From the NCBI RefSeq assembly GCF_000090795.2, contig NW_003546253.1, forward strand, positions 117,529-181,528: a DNA stretch of 64,000 bases, in the 5' to 3' direction. The notes beneath the pieces are model-generated. The model ran no database searches, was not told the origin of the DNA, and worked only from the letters and a program-made list of their open reading frames with translations. Below are positions 29,853 through 44,000 of the stretch, piece after piece. How positions within the stretch are numbered: position 1 is the stretch's first letter; each line of letters begins with the position of its first letter. Source of the DNA: Amphimedon queenslandica (taxonomy: Eukaryota > Porifera > Demospongiae > Haplosclerida > Niphatidae). Position numbers and translations under genes: made by a program.

Positions 29853-30029
29853 CATTAAAATTGTGTTAAGTTGTATCTGTGTGTGGCCCATGCTAACATC
29901 AATTTTGGCACCAGTTTACATGTACTTTTAAATTGCTAAAACAAAATCAATAACATAACAAAAAAGAATGAGACATTTTTGTAAGAAAAAAGATAACATT
30001 TAAAATCACTTAGTCAAACGGTAACAATA
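29853..30029. other. Spacer after the triplication
   Basis: AT-rich unique sequence between the end of copy C and the stop codon of the GTPase gene. It should contain the 3' UTR of the latter. Nothing else is visible. Confidence 0.6.
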
Positions 30030-31499
30030 CTATTCACTTAATAATTTGCCTCCAAAATATAAAATGGCAAGAGTAGCTAAACTTACAAAAATTCCACCAC
30101 CAACAGCAACTGGGATGCTAAGACCAAGACCAAGAGTCATACCACAACCAACACCAATGCCAGCACCGGCACTTACAAGAACAGCAGCAGCCCTTTTCAC
30201 AACAGTGCTTGCAGATGGTTGTGAGTTTGTAGGTGGTTGTGAGTTTGTAGGTGGTTGTGAGTTTGTAGGTGGTTGTGAGTTTGCAGGTGGGTGTGATTCT
30301 GGTGTTTCCTGTGGATTGAGAGAAGATGGCATGCCTGTATCATAAGAAGGAGGCTCTGCACTATAAGGGGGAGGAGGAGAGCGATGCTCATGTTGATAAG
30401 TTGATGAAAGACATGAAATACGAGATGAATAGCTAGATGACTCCATGGATGAGATAGGATATGGAGGAGGGATTGGTGAAGTATTAGAATGCTGAGAATG
30501 CTCTACATGCCTTCTACGTCTGATACCAGTATTCTCAGCTTCAATGACATTTTCAACAGGAACATTATTTCCAACAGTAGAAATAACAGGAGCAATGTTT
30601 TCCATGTTTTCAATGGGAGCAATATTTTCATAAGAATCGTTCTCGTTACTAGATTCAGTGATCATGCTTACATCACTTTCCGAGTTTTGCCTTTGGAGCT
30701 CCGTAACTTCCAAATTAGTTTCCAAACATAATAAAGCATTGCCCAATGAAATATACTTCATTCTTCCCGTTCTTTGAAAACCCATCTGAATTATATTTTG
30801 TAGGGCATCTAATAAGTTAGAGCGAAATTGTGGATGGCTTGAGAAAACGATTTGCTTTGTGACTATGTTGTTTGCTACTTCTTCATCTACTCTCATGCTT
30901 TGTATCAGTTTATCCTTGATAGCTTTTTTCCAGTCACTTTCGAACGTGTCGGCAACATTTGATTCAGATTGAAAAGCTAAATCACATTTTGTAATGATAA
31001 AAATGACGTCTTCCCACTTGTTAAGCGAGTTGCAAACTTCAAAAGTTGTGTGTGTGTCTCGGCTATATATGCTCTCATCCCAGCTTAAGCATAAAAACAC
31101 ACAGCAGGTGTCATTTTGGATACAAAATCTATTAACTTCACTTTTCATCTCTGCAACATCAACCCTCAAATCTCCGAGACCGACCGTATCGTGGACAAAA
31201 TACCCTTGCCCAGTGTTTGGCCCCTCCTCGACGATGAGCTCTGTTTTGATGTATTTCCATTCTTCAGGACCCGGTGAGTTGTTGATGCTCGTTCTGATTG
31301 CAGGCCCAGACCTATCTTGTATCCTGCCTCCAGTTATTTTTCGAGCAAGTGCCGACTTCCCTGCTGTAGTTCTTCCCAGTAGCAGGAAATGTGGAATTGC
31401 ATTTGCTTCTGGGCTAGTTCTTATTTCCTCGGCTTCTTGGAAATCTTCTATAGTCAAAGCACGAAACATTCTGGTTAGAGCATCTGTGTTTGAATCCAT
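30030..31499 (-). CDS. P-loop GTPase with PPxY motifs and hydrophobic C-terminal tail
   Basis: Intronless, 489 residues. The G domain shows G1 GRTTAGKSA (42-50), G3 DTVG (104-107) and G4 TKCD (170-173), so nucleotide binding looks intact. It resembles AIG1/GIMAP-like and septin-like members of the TRAFAC class, but I cannot assign it to a named family. The middle is Ser/Pro-rich with three PPxY motifs (two PPPY, one PPSY), the type bound by WW domains of NEDD4-like ligases, and a perfect hexapeptide repeat (NSQPPT) from an 18-bp minisatellite at about 30222-30285. The last roughly 55 residues are Gly-rich and hydrophobic (AGAGIGVGCGMTLGLGL...), suggesting a membrane hairpin. A membrane-anchored GTPase acting on organelles or in defence is an inference only. 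Confidence 0.85.
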   Translation of the reverse strand: MDSNTDALTRMFRALTIEDFQEAEEIRTSPEANAIPHFLLLGRTTAGKSALARKITGGRIQDRSGPAIRTSINNSPGPEEWKYIKTELIVEEGPNTGQGYFVHDTVGLGDLRVDVAEMKSEVNRFCIQNDTCCVFLCLSWDESIYSRDTHTTFEVCNSLNKWEDVIFIITKCDLAFQSESNVADTFESDWKKAIKDKLIQSMRVDEEVANNIVTKQIVFSSHPQFRSNLLDALQNIIQMGFQRTGRMKYISLGNALLCLETNLEVTELQRQNSESDVSMITESSNENDSYENIAPIENMENIAPVISTVGNNVPVENVIEAENTGIRRRRHVEHSQHSNTSPIPPPYPISSMESSSYSSRISCLSSTYQHEHRSPPPPYSAEPPSYDTGMPSSLNPQETPESHPPANSQPPTNSQPPTNSQPPTNSQPSASTVVKRAAAVLVSAGAGIGVGCGMTLGLGLSIPVAVGGGIFVSLATLAILYFGGKLLSE

Positions 31500-32051
31500 G
31501 CGTACGTCTCTGAAGTCTCCTACTCTCTGCTGCTTGTAGTATCTATGCTGCTAGAGTCTCGTAAGAAGATTAGAGCTCTTATTTATAACAATGTAATGTT
31601 ATTAATGTAAGGCAGAGGGCGATTCCCTTGGAATTCCCCTATTAATTTCCCTCTGGATTCCCCAGGTATACTTATCCACGTAGACATGCTTTCATAACCG
31701 GTTTGAGGAAGCTGTAGAGTCTACTGCCGTATTTTGTATGCGATGCATGGACACAGTGGCAAGTGCATGCATGGGCACAATTTTCACTCCACCAGTCTAT
31801 CTATGTTTAAACCGCTTTTAATGCTATAATTATTGATGAAATCAATATCTAATAATTAAAAATAACAAAGCAGCAAAAGTAGTTTAAAAACCTGTGAAAT
31901 CACCTATAACAAGAGTAGATAATCTACTCTTGTCCATAATAAAGAAAATGCATGTATTTTGCATGTATAAAGTAGCAAAGTAATTAAGTTAAATAAACAT
32001 AGTCCATTAAAATAGTCCAAAAAACTAAAACGAGGTACAGTCCAGCAATCT
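31500..32051. other. Intergenic spacer
   Basis: 5' flank of the GTPase gene and 3' flank of the giant gene, both on the minus strand. Low GC; I see no further gene, repeat or clear poly(A) signal. Confidence 0.6.
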
Positions 32052-35000
32052 TTAAGGCAGTTCATCGAGACGATAGTACACAATATCATTAGCATTAACA
32101 TCCCAATCAGCAATACACTGATGAGTGACAGCTTCACAGATTGCCTTGATAGTCAGTATGGTCTCAGACTCCTTCACTTGAGCCCGTCCATGCAACGGCT
32201 CAATCAATACAATACGAACATTAATAAAAGCATCATCATCGGCACCTTTACGTATCCTCATAGGCTCGTACGAACGAGCAGTCACTCTTATAGGGAAATT
32301 GATGGAGTTTTGTGAGTAAGATATCCACCTTGTGATATTAGCAGCAATGAATTGATAAGGACTGAGTGCAGTCCCATTGTAAGCCTGTACAGTGATGTTA
32401 GCAGGGCTGGCAAATGGAGGGTAATCATGTCTCACAATCGTCACGTTGCCATACAGCTCAGTCTCTGATACAAAAAACTCTTTAAGTCTGAAAGAGAAGT
32501 TTCCTGGGTCATCGTAATGAAAGAAAGTGATGTTGGATTCGATGCTCTCCACATCATCCACAACAACAGTAATATTAGAAGGACCAAGGTTAGGCTGTAC
32601 TATACAAGTGAGTGCAGTGTCCTCTTCAATGATTGTTACATTAGTACAATTGGATTCTTCAAATTGAGAGGTCAGATACACTATCACTGGTAGACTGTCA
32701 TTGGAGGCTGTAGTAGGACCAAATTGAGTCCCGTATATGGTAATAGTGATAGGTGTAGTTTTGTATGTACTAGGTGGTGATACTCCAGTAACAGTAGGTG
32801 GCACTAGTGATGTGAATGCCTCCTCATAGACTGTAGTTACTTCATCGACAGTTACAGCAATGTCATATGTATCAGGCTCAAGTGATGGAGAGAGACAAGT
32901 GAGGGTGTAGTTTGATATAACAGTGACATTACTGCAAGTCTCATTACCAACAGTTACACTAACTACTGGTCCTTCTCCTGAGGCTGTAGAATGACCAAAG
33001 TTCTCTCCATAAACAGTGAGGAGTGTGTCCCCATATATTGTACCAACAGTAGGATATAGTCTCCTAATTACCGGAGGAGCTAGATAAGTGAACTCTTTGG
33101 TTATATTAATCATGAGTGAGCTGTTATCAACAGTAATGGTCAGTGTAACAGGCACTCCTATTATACTGATATCTGCTGGTGGTGTGATTGCTTCTAACGT
33201 TGTATTACTCACTATTACTGTGGTATTGGGCGATAGTTTAAAATTAATCAATACATCGACTTGACGAGATCCTTTCTCTCCTTCAACTGGCCCAAAGTTA
33301 TTACCAATGATAGTTAGGGCAGTACCTCCAGATGCTCTGGCTGCTCTCGGTCTAAGAGAGACAAATACAGGAGGAGGATAGTGGAGGAATGTTTTAGCTC
33401 GTGTAGCATTAACGGAGTCAATGAGTGGTAGAACAGGGTTAGGTATAGTAGCTGTATCAGTGAATGCTTCACTAGTGAATGTAATGTAGGAGTCTTCTAC
33501 TGATGTCAATAGACTAGGGTGCATCTTCAATTGTGCTGCATCCAATGAATTGAGTGATATCACAATAATCAGTGCATCATTATACACAGTAGCTTCGCCT
33601 CCTGTTAAACTGTATGTATCATTAGATATGAAGTTGTCTTGGAACTCAATTTGATCATAACGGATGGTGGTATCATTAATAGGCTCATTAAAGTGCAGTG
33701 TAATCTCTTCATTGATGAAATCAATGTGATACTCAATGAGATAAGGAGGGGTAGTGTCTGCTGTGAAATTAGCAGCTCTCATTGCATTGCCATCAGGTAT
33801 AGGCACCACTGAGTTATTATTCATGTCTACCAGTAGATCCTCTGTGATTGTGATCCATGTGTCTACTGTACTTAAAGCAAACATTTCAATGGATTTTATT
33901 CTATTGATATCTGAAGGACCCAGACTAACAATCACAACAGTGGTATCAGTGGGATCAGGCGAATGAGTTGAGACTGGTGTCAACGTCCTGATTCTGTTCA
34001 TGCGGTTAGTCCTAGAGTCTTGAAGCCTGATCTGTGTCACATCAAAGCTATTAATGTTAATCGTCTCAGAGAATGTCAAATGTAGCAATCCTTTGTCCAT
34101 GTCAAGATGGAAGTAGGTTAGCTCTGGACTTGTGATGTCTTCAATAAAGCAGCCAACACGGATTGCTTTACCATTAGGCAGTGAAACTACAGGATTATCA
34201 TGCATATCTCTAACAAGACTCTCACTAAAGCTCAGATGAGTATCGTTGAGTGCAGTTGCTATCTGTGTTAAATATTTGATGGCATTTAGATCAGTAATGG
34301 TCAGTTGAACGTTAATAATGTAATCATCATTATGATCACCATACTCACCAGTCAGTGTGTACCAGTCTAGTATAGATACCAATGGTGTGTATGACAGTCG
34401 CTGAATAGTTATTGACTGTACATTGAAAGTATCACCTCTAACAACCTCATTGAATGTTAACGATAGTATTTCTGATGTCATATTCAAATTAAAGAACACA
34501 ATCTGAGGTGGTGTAGTGTCTTGCTGTACCCTAGTAGCCTGTGATATGTTCATATCAGTGCTAACGGGTATCAGTTCGTTCCTGTTCATATCATGGAATG
34601 AAGTGCTACTGAGTGACAAGAACGTGTTATTGGTATTAGTAGCTAAATCAGTGAGCATGTTAATACGATTGATGTCGATGAATCCAATCTGAATAACAAT
34701 GATTCGTATGTCTTTACTGACAGTGAAACTATGATATGGCAAAAATACAGATTTATCCACTGTACAGTTACCATGGTAATACACCCTGTTCATCACATCA
34801 CTCTCATTTCCACTTCCACTACCAGAATACAACCAAGTATTATCAGAGCCACTCCCACTAGTTGTATTAATATATTCGTCAGTTATTAGTCCAATTATAG
34901 TGTGGGCTTCAGTGATGTTAGTAAGAGTGTGATTGACAGTTGAGCCATTTGATTCTGAATGGAGTACAACTTGATCAACGAGGAGAGAGCTAGCGTTGAT

Positions 35001-38000
35001 TGCTTCACTGAATGTCAGTGTTAGCTGAGAAGAGTTAAGATCAAGCCAATATGAGAGTAAATGTGGTCTGATCAGGTCAGGATAGAATATCTCAACTTCT
35101 TGAGCAAAGTCAGTGTATATTGGGACAACAGGGTTATCGTTCATGTCCCTGATCAGACTTGATGTTATGCTGATAAACGTGTTTGTATCATCAGTAGCTA
35201 ATCTTGTAAATGCTTTGATTCGATCAGTATCAATCTGACCTAATTCAATAACTATGATGTTGTAATCTTCACTGAATGATTGAGAGTACCATGGTAATTC
35301 ACCCATTGTTAGCTGAACTGATTCAGTTGATGAATTTCGCTCATTCTGAATCACAATTTGATTGATGTCAAGTGATCGTGCTAGCATTGTCTCAGAGAAA
35401 TACAGAGTCAGTTGATGGGACGTGAGATTGAGATCAAAATCCCAAAGTTCGGGTCGAGTTAGATCAGGATAGAAATCTTTAGTTACGATTCCTTCAGCTA
35501 GTATTGTGGTATCAGGAATTGGTATAACATAGTTCGGTATAAGTGCCATATCATGTATAGCATATTCAGTTATTGTTAACCATGCATTAGTACGATCAGT
35601 GTATATATCAGTGTTACGCTTGATCTCATTGAGATCAAACCATGAGAAATTAAAGGTGATTATTGTCCCATCCTCTTCATGCACTCGCCCATCGGTCAGC
35701 TGATAGCTATAAGTCCTCTCAAAGAAGTCTTGTAGTGTAAAAGCAGTGAAATTGATACTGGTAGCATTGATGGTCTCTGTGAATGTCATTACAATGACTT
35801 CACGAGTTAAATTAGTATTATAACTGAGCAGTATCGGTCTTGTAATGTCCTCTCTCAGTTGCGATACTTGCAGGGCATCTCCATCTTCTCTTGCCTCTAT
35901 TGAATTGTCGTTCATGTCTAGTACAGTGGAGAATTCATGTCTTATGTAGCAGGTAGCCACTTCTCTGCACAATGTCAATTTCTTCAATTCATTGAGGTCA
36001 TCAATGCTTAGTGTGACTGTTATTGTCGTGTTGTCTGATTGCGAGCTTGTAGAGCCATTGGTTAGTGTATAATTGGTAGTAAGTAGGGTTTCGTTGTCTT
36101 GGAATGTTAGCTCTGTCACAATCAATGTTTCTGCACTAATGGTTTCATCAAATGTCAATACAAAGATGCCAGCATCCATATCAATAGAGAACTCAACCAG
36201 GACTGGAGGGACTGAGTCATTAATGAACGTCACTGCCTGCTGTGCATCTCCGTCAACAATATCAACTAGTTTATTGCCATTCATATCAAGGATACTGTCA
36301 CCTGTTGCCACTAGCCATGTGGTTTCAAGCGACACGGCTAAATTCTGCCTACGTTTCAACTCATTCCTATCAGCAGGACCAAGATGCACAACAATGATGT
36401 AGTCATCGTCACTCGAAGTGTACGTTTCATTTACTGATGGAGTTAGTGAGTATGGAGATGAGTGATAGCTTGAGGAAGAGTTCCTATCATGTTGTAGCGT
36501 GATATGACTAACATTAAGAGATTCACTATCAACAGTTTCATTGAACACCAGAGTCAGTGTAGTTGTAGCCATATCAAGTGTATAGTTAACTAGGATGGGT
36601 CTTGTGGTGTCTGGGGTATGTATACGGACCTGCAAAGGATCATCTTCACTTATAGGCACTACAGGGAAATTTCTCAAGTCTCTAACAGTGAGATTAGTGA
36701 TTGAGAGGAATGTTGTGTTACGAGTTGTTGCTAAACTTGTTAGATATTTTATTTCATTGAGGTCAGTGAAACCGAGTCTAATCGTTACCACAGGTCCATC
36801 AGAATCAAGTGAACTACTTTCAAAAGGAGAGAAATCAGTGAGAGTGTAATTGGTGTCATCTGTTTGTGTCAAGAGTGTGATCTGCGTTACATCAAGTGAA
36901 TCAACAACTTTAACACTCTCAGAGAATGTCAGTATCAGGCGCCCATCATCAAGATCAATATCATAACTGAGCAGTTGGGGTCTGGTCTCATCATCAATGA
37001 AACCAGTCACTGGACGTGCAAACAATGATACACAGGATATCAATGGGTTACCAGCATTGTCTCTTATAGCTGATGAAGTATAGGATAGATATGTGTCACC
37101 TACACTTGTAGCAAAACTCCTAATGTTTTTAATGCTATTAAGATCATCGTGTCCAATCTGTACTACAATAATTGGAGAATCATCACTGAACGAAGCAGTG
37201 GTGTTTGGATAAGGAGGGAATGATGTGAAAGTGTAGCTTGAGAGAACTTGATTGAAATGATCCTGTTCACTTTGTAGCCTCAATTGAGTAACATCAAGTG
37301 AACTGACATTGATTGTCTCAGTGAATGTTATTGTCAGATTACCAGAATCAATGTCAAGATCAAACGAGACTATTTCAGGCTCAGTATTGTCATAGCCATA
37401 TTTGGTAACAAGTTCGGAATCTGTGATTGGTATGTCTTCCACCTGATTGCCTACCATATCACTAACAGTATCACTAGTAATAGAGATATACGTGTTGTAT
37501 TTGTAACTAGCTAAACTAGTCAATGCTTTGATATTATTGAGATCATTGTGACTCAGATGGACTGTTAATATATGATGATTATAACTTGATAGTGCTGGGA
37601 TAACAGATGAACCAGTTAAGGTAGTATCAGACAATGTATCTCCAACTTCAACTAATATTGAGCTACCACTTCCATTGAAAAGGCTACTACCACTACCTGA
37701 AGAGACTCCAGTACATCTCTCAACTGATATTTCTCTTCTCTCGTATAATGAGCTATCATTCAATGTGTACCACTGTGTAGCATTGATTGGATGATTCTGG
37801 AGAGTTATCTGTGTTACATCAAGCAGTGTTGCATCTACTGTTTCTGAGAAACTCAATACCAGTGTCCCAGCATTCATAGATAGATCGAAATACTCTAAAA
37901 CTGGGTCAGTGCTATCATTAGTGTAAATCAATGGTCTTTTAGCAGTGATGCCATTTACTAGTGGAATGATTGGTTGCTCGTTATTATCAAACAATGCTCC

Positions 38001-41000
38001 TTCATTGATGACCAGCCATGTATTGTTGAAACTGTTAGCAATCTCTTTACGTTTGATTTGATTGAGATCATTAAGGTGAATGGTAAGGATGACAGTCTTG
38101 TTGTCAAGATTATAAGTTGTATCGGATGTATTGACATAAGATTGACTAGTGAGTACATGATAATCCATTGGGTGATCATAGCTCACGTTGGAATCAACTT
38201 GTAATATGAATCTTGATAGGATGACACTTGAGACGTCAATACTCTCAGAGAAATTAAGTATCATGATTCCACTGTCCATATCAAGCTGGTAGTTAATGAG
38301 ATATGGATCTTTAGTGTCATCCATGTATATATCAACTTGTTTGCCAATGATCTCAGTGGATGGATTGAGGATCATATCTCTAACAGCACCTCTGAATAGT
38401 GTCAAATATGTTGTGTTTTTAGATGTGTAGAGGGTTGTTAGCGATTTAATGAAGTTAAGGTCATAGTGGCTGATGTGAACTTCAATCATCCTTCCATTAG
38501 GACTAGGACTAAACCCACCGGTCAGTCTATAGTCAATGGTATCATTATTAGTGGTTGGTGTATTCTGTAGGATAAACCTCTGATACACTAATGTCATTGG
38601 TCGCACTGGCTCATCAAAGTTAAGCGTGATGATACCACTGGTCATGTTCACTGCATAAGAAAGAAGGAGAGGAGATACTTCTTCAATAGGATCATCTGTT
38701 GCCCTGAGGACTGTACTTTCAACAGGATTAAGCATAGTCCAGTCATATATGGCACCCTCTTCAATATAAAGGTAAGTATCATTAATGCTAGTCCATATGT
38801 ACTCTGTTACTTTGGTTCTGTCAATATCACTCCTGATCATGTATAGTGTTACATCATACGTGTACGGCTCATTATAGCTGCCATTGGCAAGGGTAATGTT
38901 AATAGTTCCATATTCATCTGAGTAAAGGTGGAACTTGGTGTAGTCAATGGTTTCAAGGGAAACTGTCTCATCAAATACCAAGTGGATGGTCCCGTTGTCC
39001 AGATCTACATCAAAATAGTCAAGTTTTGGATTAGTGGTATCAGGTATATATTGAATGGTCTGATGGGCGGTGAGAGGTACAAGATTGTTACCATTCATGT
39101 CACTGATGACGCTATCAGTGAGTGTAATGTATGAATCATTGCGTCCATTGTACAGGTTAGTATAAGACGTTAGGGTATTGATATCATAGAAACTGATATT
39201 GATCAACACTATTGGACCGTTTGAAGTGTTTGAGTATGAATCAGTTGATAGCTCAAGTGTTGGATAAGACCCTGTTTCGTCTTGTAGGAGTATCTCTGTT
39301 ACGTTAAGCGTAGCAACATTGACTGTTTCACTGAATAAAAGTGTCAGCGTATTTGAATTCATGTCAATGATGAATTCATTCAATTTAGGATCAGTGGTAT
39401 CATCAGTGTAATTGAATACTGGCACAGGGAATGGCGTTGAATGTACTGAATTATTATTCATATCAACTACAGTCTCATTTGTTAGTAGTAGATGTGTATC
39501 ATCATTGCTAGTAGCAAGATCTGTTAATTTTTTAATTTCATTGGAATCAAACAGACTCAGTACAACACTGACTATTGTATCATCAATAGACTCTTCACTT
39601 ATCACACTGTCATTGGTAAGTGTGTAGTAAGTAGATTCGGTATCATTAGAACTCAGTAGTGTGATTTGAGTAGCATCAAGTAATGATACTAGCATGGTCT
39701 CTGAGAAGGTTAGCCACAATAAGCCAGTGCCAGCATTCATATCAAGGTCATAAGATATCAGGCTAGGTCTGGTTGAATCAGGAGTGAATCTCTCTGCTCG
39801 TTGCACGTATGTCATCACTGGATCAATAGCAACTAAACTGTTATTATTCATATCATACACACCCTCACTGTCAACTGATAAGAATGTGCTGTTTATATCT
39901 GTTGCTAGATCACGTATTCTCTTTATGTTGTTAAGGTCCACTTCAGGTATCCTCAGTGTTAAAATGGGTCCATTGTCACTATTGGTCCAACCATCAAGCA
40001 GTGTATAGTTTGTTATGCTGGTATTAGAGCTGGTGTCTCCACTAGCAAATAAAGTGTAGCTGCTAGGATTAAGTGTTGATGCTCTAACTGTCTCAGAGAA
40101 AGTGAGGTTGATTAAACCTTGATTCATGTCAAGGTGATAAGATCTTAACACTGGGTTAACATAGTCAGGCTCAAAGTGTTGTGTTTGCAGTGGGTTCAAT
40201 GGCGAGACTGATCTAACTGGATTTCCATTCATGTCCTCTATGAATGATTGTGGGTAGTGTATGTACGTGTTATCAAGAGATGTGGCTAGAAGCTCGTTCT
40301 TCTTTATTTCATTCAAATCAAATGTCGTTAGCTCTAGTGTAACATTAGTATGATTGGTAGTAGTAGAGACAAGTCCTCCAGTCAGCTTGTATTGTATTGT
40401 AGTATTGTATAAGATAGACAATGCAGTAGCGTCAATAGATGTAATGTTAACTGTTTCATTAAAGACCATGTACAGTAGCTCTGTGGTTAGATCAAGAGTG
40501 TAATATACAAGTACAGGGCTAGTGGTGTCTGGTGTATAAATATTAACGTCTTCAGCCTCCATTTCATCAATACTAGTGACATCATTGGCATTCATATCTT
40601 TCATGAAATAAGAGGTAAGTGAGAGATATGTGTTGTTTCTGTTTGATGCCAAGTTGGTGAATGTCTTTATATAGTTGATGTCATCAGGATGTAGACTGAT
40701 GCTAACTATAGGGTCATCACTAGTAATGACTGTACTGTATTGCAATGTATAGTGACTGGTATCATTAGTATTGACTCTACTGCTCAGGTTATACGAGTCC
40801 TGTATTGTAAGTCCAGTGATATTGAGAGTATCAACTCTCATAGTTTCGTTAAATGTCAGTATTAATAAATCAGAGTCCATATCAAGATCATAAGAGACTA
40901 AAATAGGAGGACGAGTGTCATTAAAGTAATGAGTTACCTCAAGAGGAGCAGTGAAATTAAGCTCATTATCATTCATGTCATATATAGCTGTCTCTGTTAG

Positions 41001-44000
41001 CAAGATGTTAGTAGTAGAGGTACTCACTGCTACATCAAGATTTCGCTTGATATCATTGATATCATCAATTGATAGTTGTATGACAATAACATACCAATCA
41101 TCAGATGGTGTATAGCCACCTGTTAGTGTCTCATTCATTGATGTAGTAAGACCAAATATGGTAATACCATTAGTCCTCAGGGTCAGTGTATCAACTGTTT
41201 CAGTGAACGTTAGAGTCAGTTGTTCGGAATTGAGATCAAAATCAAAGGAGAGAAGTTCTGGTTTGGTAATATCTTCAGTGTAATTGTCAGCTTCTCTTGA
41301 TTGATTCGATAGTATTGGTACTACAGGTCGATCATTCATATCATTGATCATGTACTCAGTGAATGATATAAATGTATTATCGGTCGAGTTGCTTGAGGCT
41401 AATTCTCTTATTTGTTTGATTTTGTTTAAGTCGTAGTGACTAAAGTATATAATGATGACAGTTGAGTCCTCACTGCTCCATTCCCCACCAGTCAGTGTGT
41501 GATGGCTATCAGTTAGAGTGGTATCATTCTGAAGTGTTATCTGAGAAAGATTAAGAGATTGTGATCTAACAGTCTCGTCAAACTCAAGCGTTAGTGTTCC
41601 TTCATTTAGATCAATACTGAAAGACTCTAATTGTGGACTGGTAGTGTCTTCAATATATGAATTAAGTGGTATAGACTCACTAGGGGGTATTGATATTAAA
41701 GGAATTAAATTGGCATCTACTACTCCTTTATAATCAATAGATAGCCAACTGTCAATGGGAGAAGTAGCAAGATCAGGTATTTGTTTAATATCATTTAATT
41801 CATCAGTGCTGAGTATAACAGGTAGTACGTAATGTATTGGTAAATATTCTGTATCAGATTCCTCTAGTCTGTAATATGATCCTGTTCCATTACTGTTGTT
41901 GTATAACGTGATAGAAGAACGATTTAATGTTTCACCAAACACTGTCTCAGAGAAAGTCAGGTTGAGTAATCCGATATTAAGATCAAGCGAGAATGATTCA
42001 AGAGTAGGTGGGGTAGTATCAGGCGTGTGAATGTTGACTTGCTTTGCGTTATCAAGTGATATTGAGTTGATTGGATTACCGTTCATATCATTGATCATGG
42101 AATCGGTGATACTGATGTACGTATTGAGATTTGATGTAACTAATTGTACTAACATCTTTAAACCATTAATATCATCAAAGTGCAGCAATATACTGAACAC
42201 AGGCCCATTACTACCATTGCTGTAGCTGCCAGGACCTAATGAACCAATTACATATTTCTCAGTTGCATTAGAGGTTTCAGAAGTAAGTGTTATCTGTGTT
42301 ACATCAAGTGATGTGATGTTAACTGACTCAGAGAATGTAAGATGAAGATATCCTTCACCATCCATATCAAGATCAAAGCTTGAGAGATCAGGCCTGATAT
42401 GATCAGGAGTGAAATCACTGACTGATAACGGAGCATTGAGTGGTACGAGTATCAATGAGTTGTTATTCATATCTACTATAAGGCTTGAAGTGGCTGATAG
42501 ATAAGTGTCAGAGTCATTTGTAGCTAGAGCCTCTCTTATTTTGATCTCATTTAAGTCGTTGTTATCCAGTTTGATTTCAATCACTGTACTATCATTAGAG
42601 AGAAGCTCCCCATCATACAAAAGACTCCACAGCTGACCTACTCCAGTATCACTGTTATTAATAAATGTAAGCTCTATTGGTTTTATGCTAGCAGCATACA
42701 CTGTCTCAGAGAAATACAGTGTCAATATATCTGATGTTAAATTAAAATCAAAAGCAATGAGTCTGGGCAAGGTCATATCTGATGTATAGAGTTTGACCGG
42801 TTTAGGATCATGCAATGAAATCATTGTGACGTTGTTTTTATTCATGTCATCAATGGCTTCACTGCTGATTGAAATATAAGTGGTGATGTTATTAGCAGCA
42901 AGTCCTCTCTGCCTCTTTATTTCATTAAGATCAGACTCTAATATGAACAAGTTTATGACTGTGGAGTATTCTAGTGTATAATTCTTAGCTCCAGTCAACT
43001 CCAGTCTACCACTGGTGGTATTATCCATTGTCTCTCCTAAGAGAGTCAGCTCAGTGGGTACCAATGAGCTACCATTAACAGTCTCAGTGAATGTTAGTGT
43101 TAGCAATCCAATGTCCATATCAAGTTCAAAGTCAACGAGTACTGGCTCTATGGTATCCTCATAGTAATCATATACTTCTCTAGCATTTGATGGCTCAATG
43201 GGTACAAGACTGTTACCCGACATGTCAGATATGCCATAATTAGTGATGGTGAGGAAGGTGTCATTGGCACTGGTGGCAAGGTATTCTCTTTGTTTTATTT
43301 CGTTAAGATCGCTGGTACTAAGAGAAATTACAATAACAGTGGAATCCTGGCCTATTGGATCCCCTCCTTCAATGTGAGATGAAGAGGTGAGAGTGTAGCT
43401 ATATGTATCATTAATGACATACACTGGATCACTTTGGAATGAAAACCCAGTAACGTCTAATGTAGAAGCATTGACTGTTTCATCAAATGTCAACTCCAAC
43501 GTTTCAGAGGTTAAGTTAAGATTGAAACTGATTAGTGTAGGATGAGTTGTGTCTGGAATTACTGTTGATACTTTTGTAGCATTGGAGCTATTAACTGATT
43601 CAAGCAGGTTACCGAATACATCTCTCACTCCTCCATATTCAATGGATATAAATGTATTGTTCTCATGACTGGCTAAGAGATAGAGTCGCTTGATTTCATT
43701 TAAGTCATCTTTTGAGAGAAATATTTTTTGCTCTTTGATGTCATAATTCCAGTTATAGGAAGACTCGGTAAGAGTAAAGTAAGTAAAGGAGTCATTCAAC
43801 GTGTTGTTTATTGAATTTTGTAGCGTGAAATCAGCTACATCAAGAGTGCTGGCATCAACACTCTCAGAGAAAGTTAGCAGGAGATACTCACCATCAAGAT
43901 TAAGTGAGAAGGACACAAGGGTTGGCTCTGTCGTATCAAAAGTATATTCAGTAACTGGTATTGCTGATATGTTGTTATAGCGTCCTACCAATGGCTCATC

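Noticed and set aside
30994-31539. Open frame of 181 codons on the plus strand
   Set aside because: It lies antisense to the G domain of the GTPase, has no recognisable motif, and codon use on the minus strand explains it.
31904-32137. Hydrophobic 77-codon frame on the minus strand
   Set aside because: It overlaps the end of the giant gene in another frame. I found no convincing splice that would add it as a transmembrane exon.
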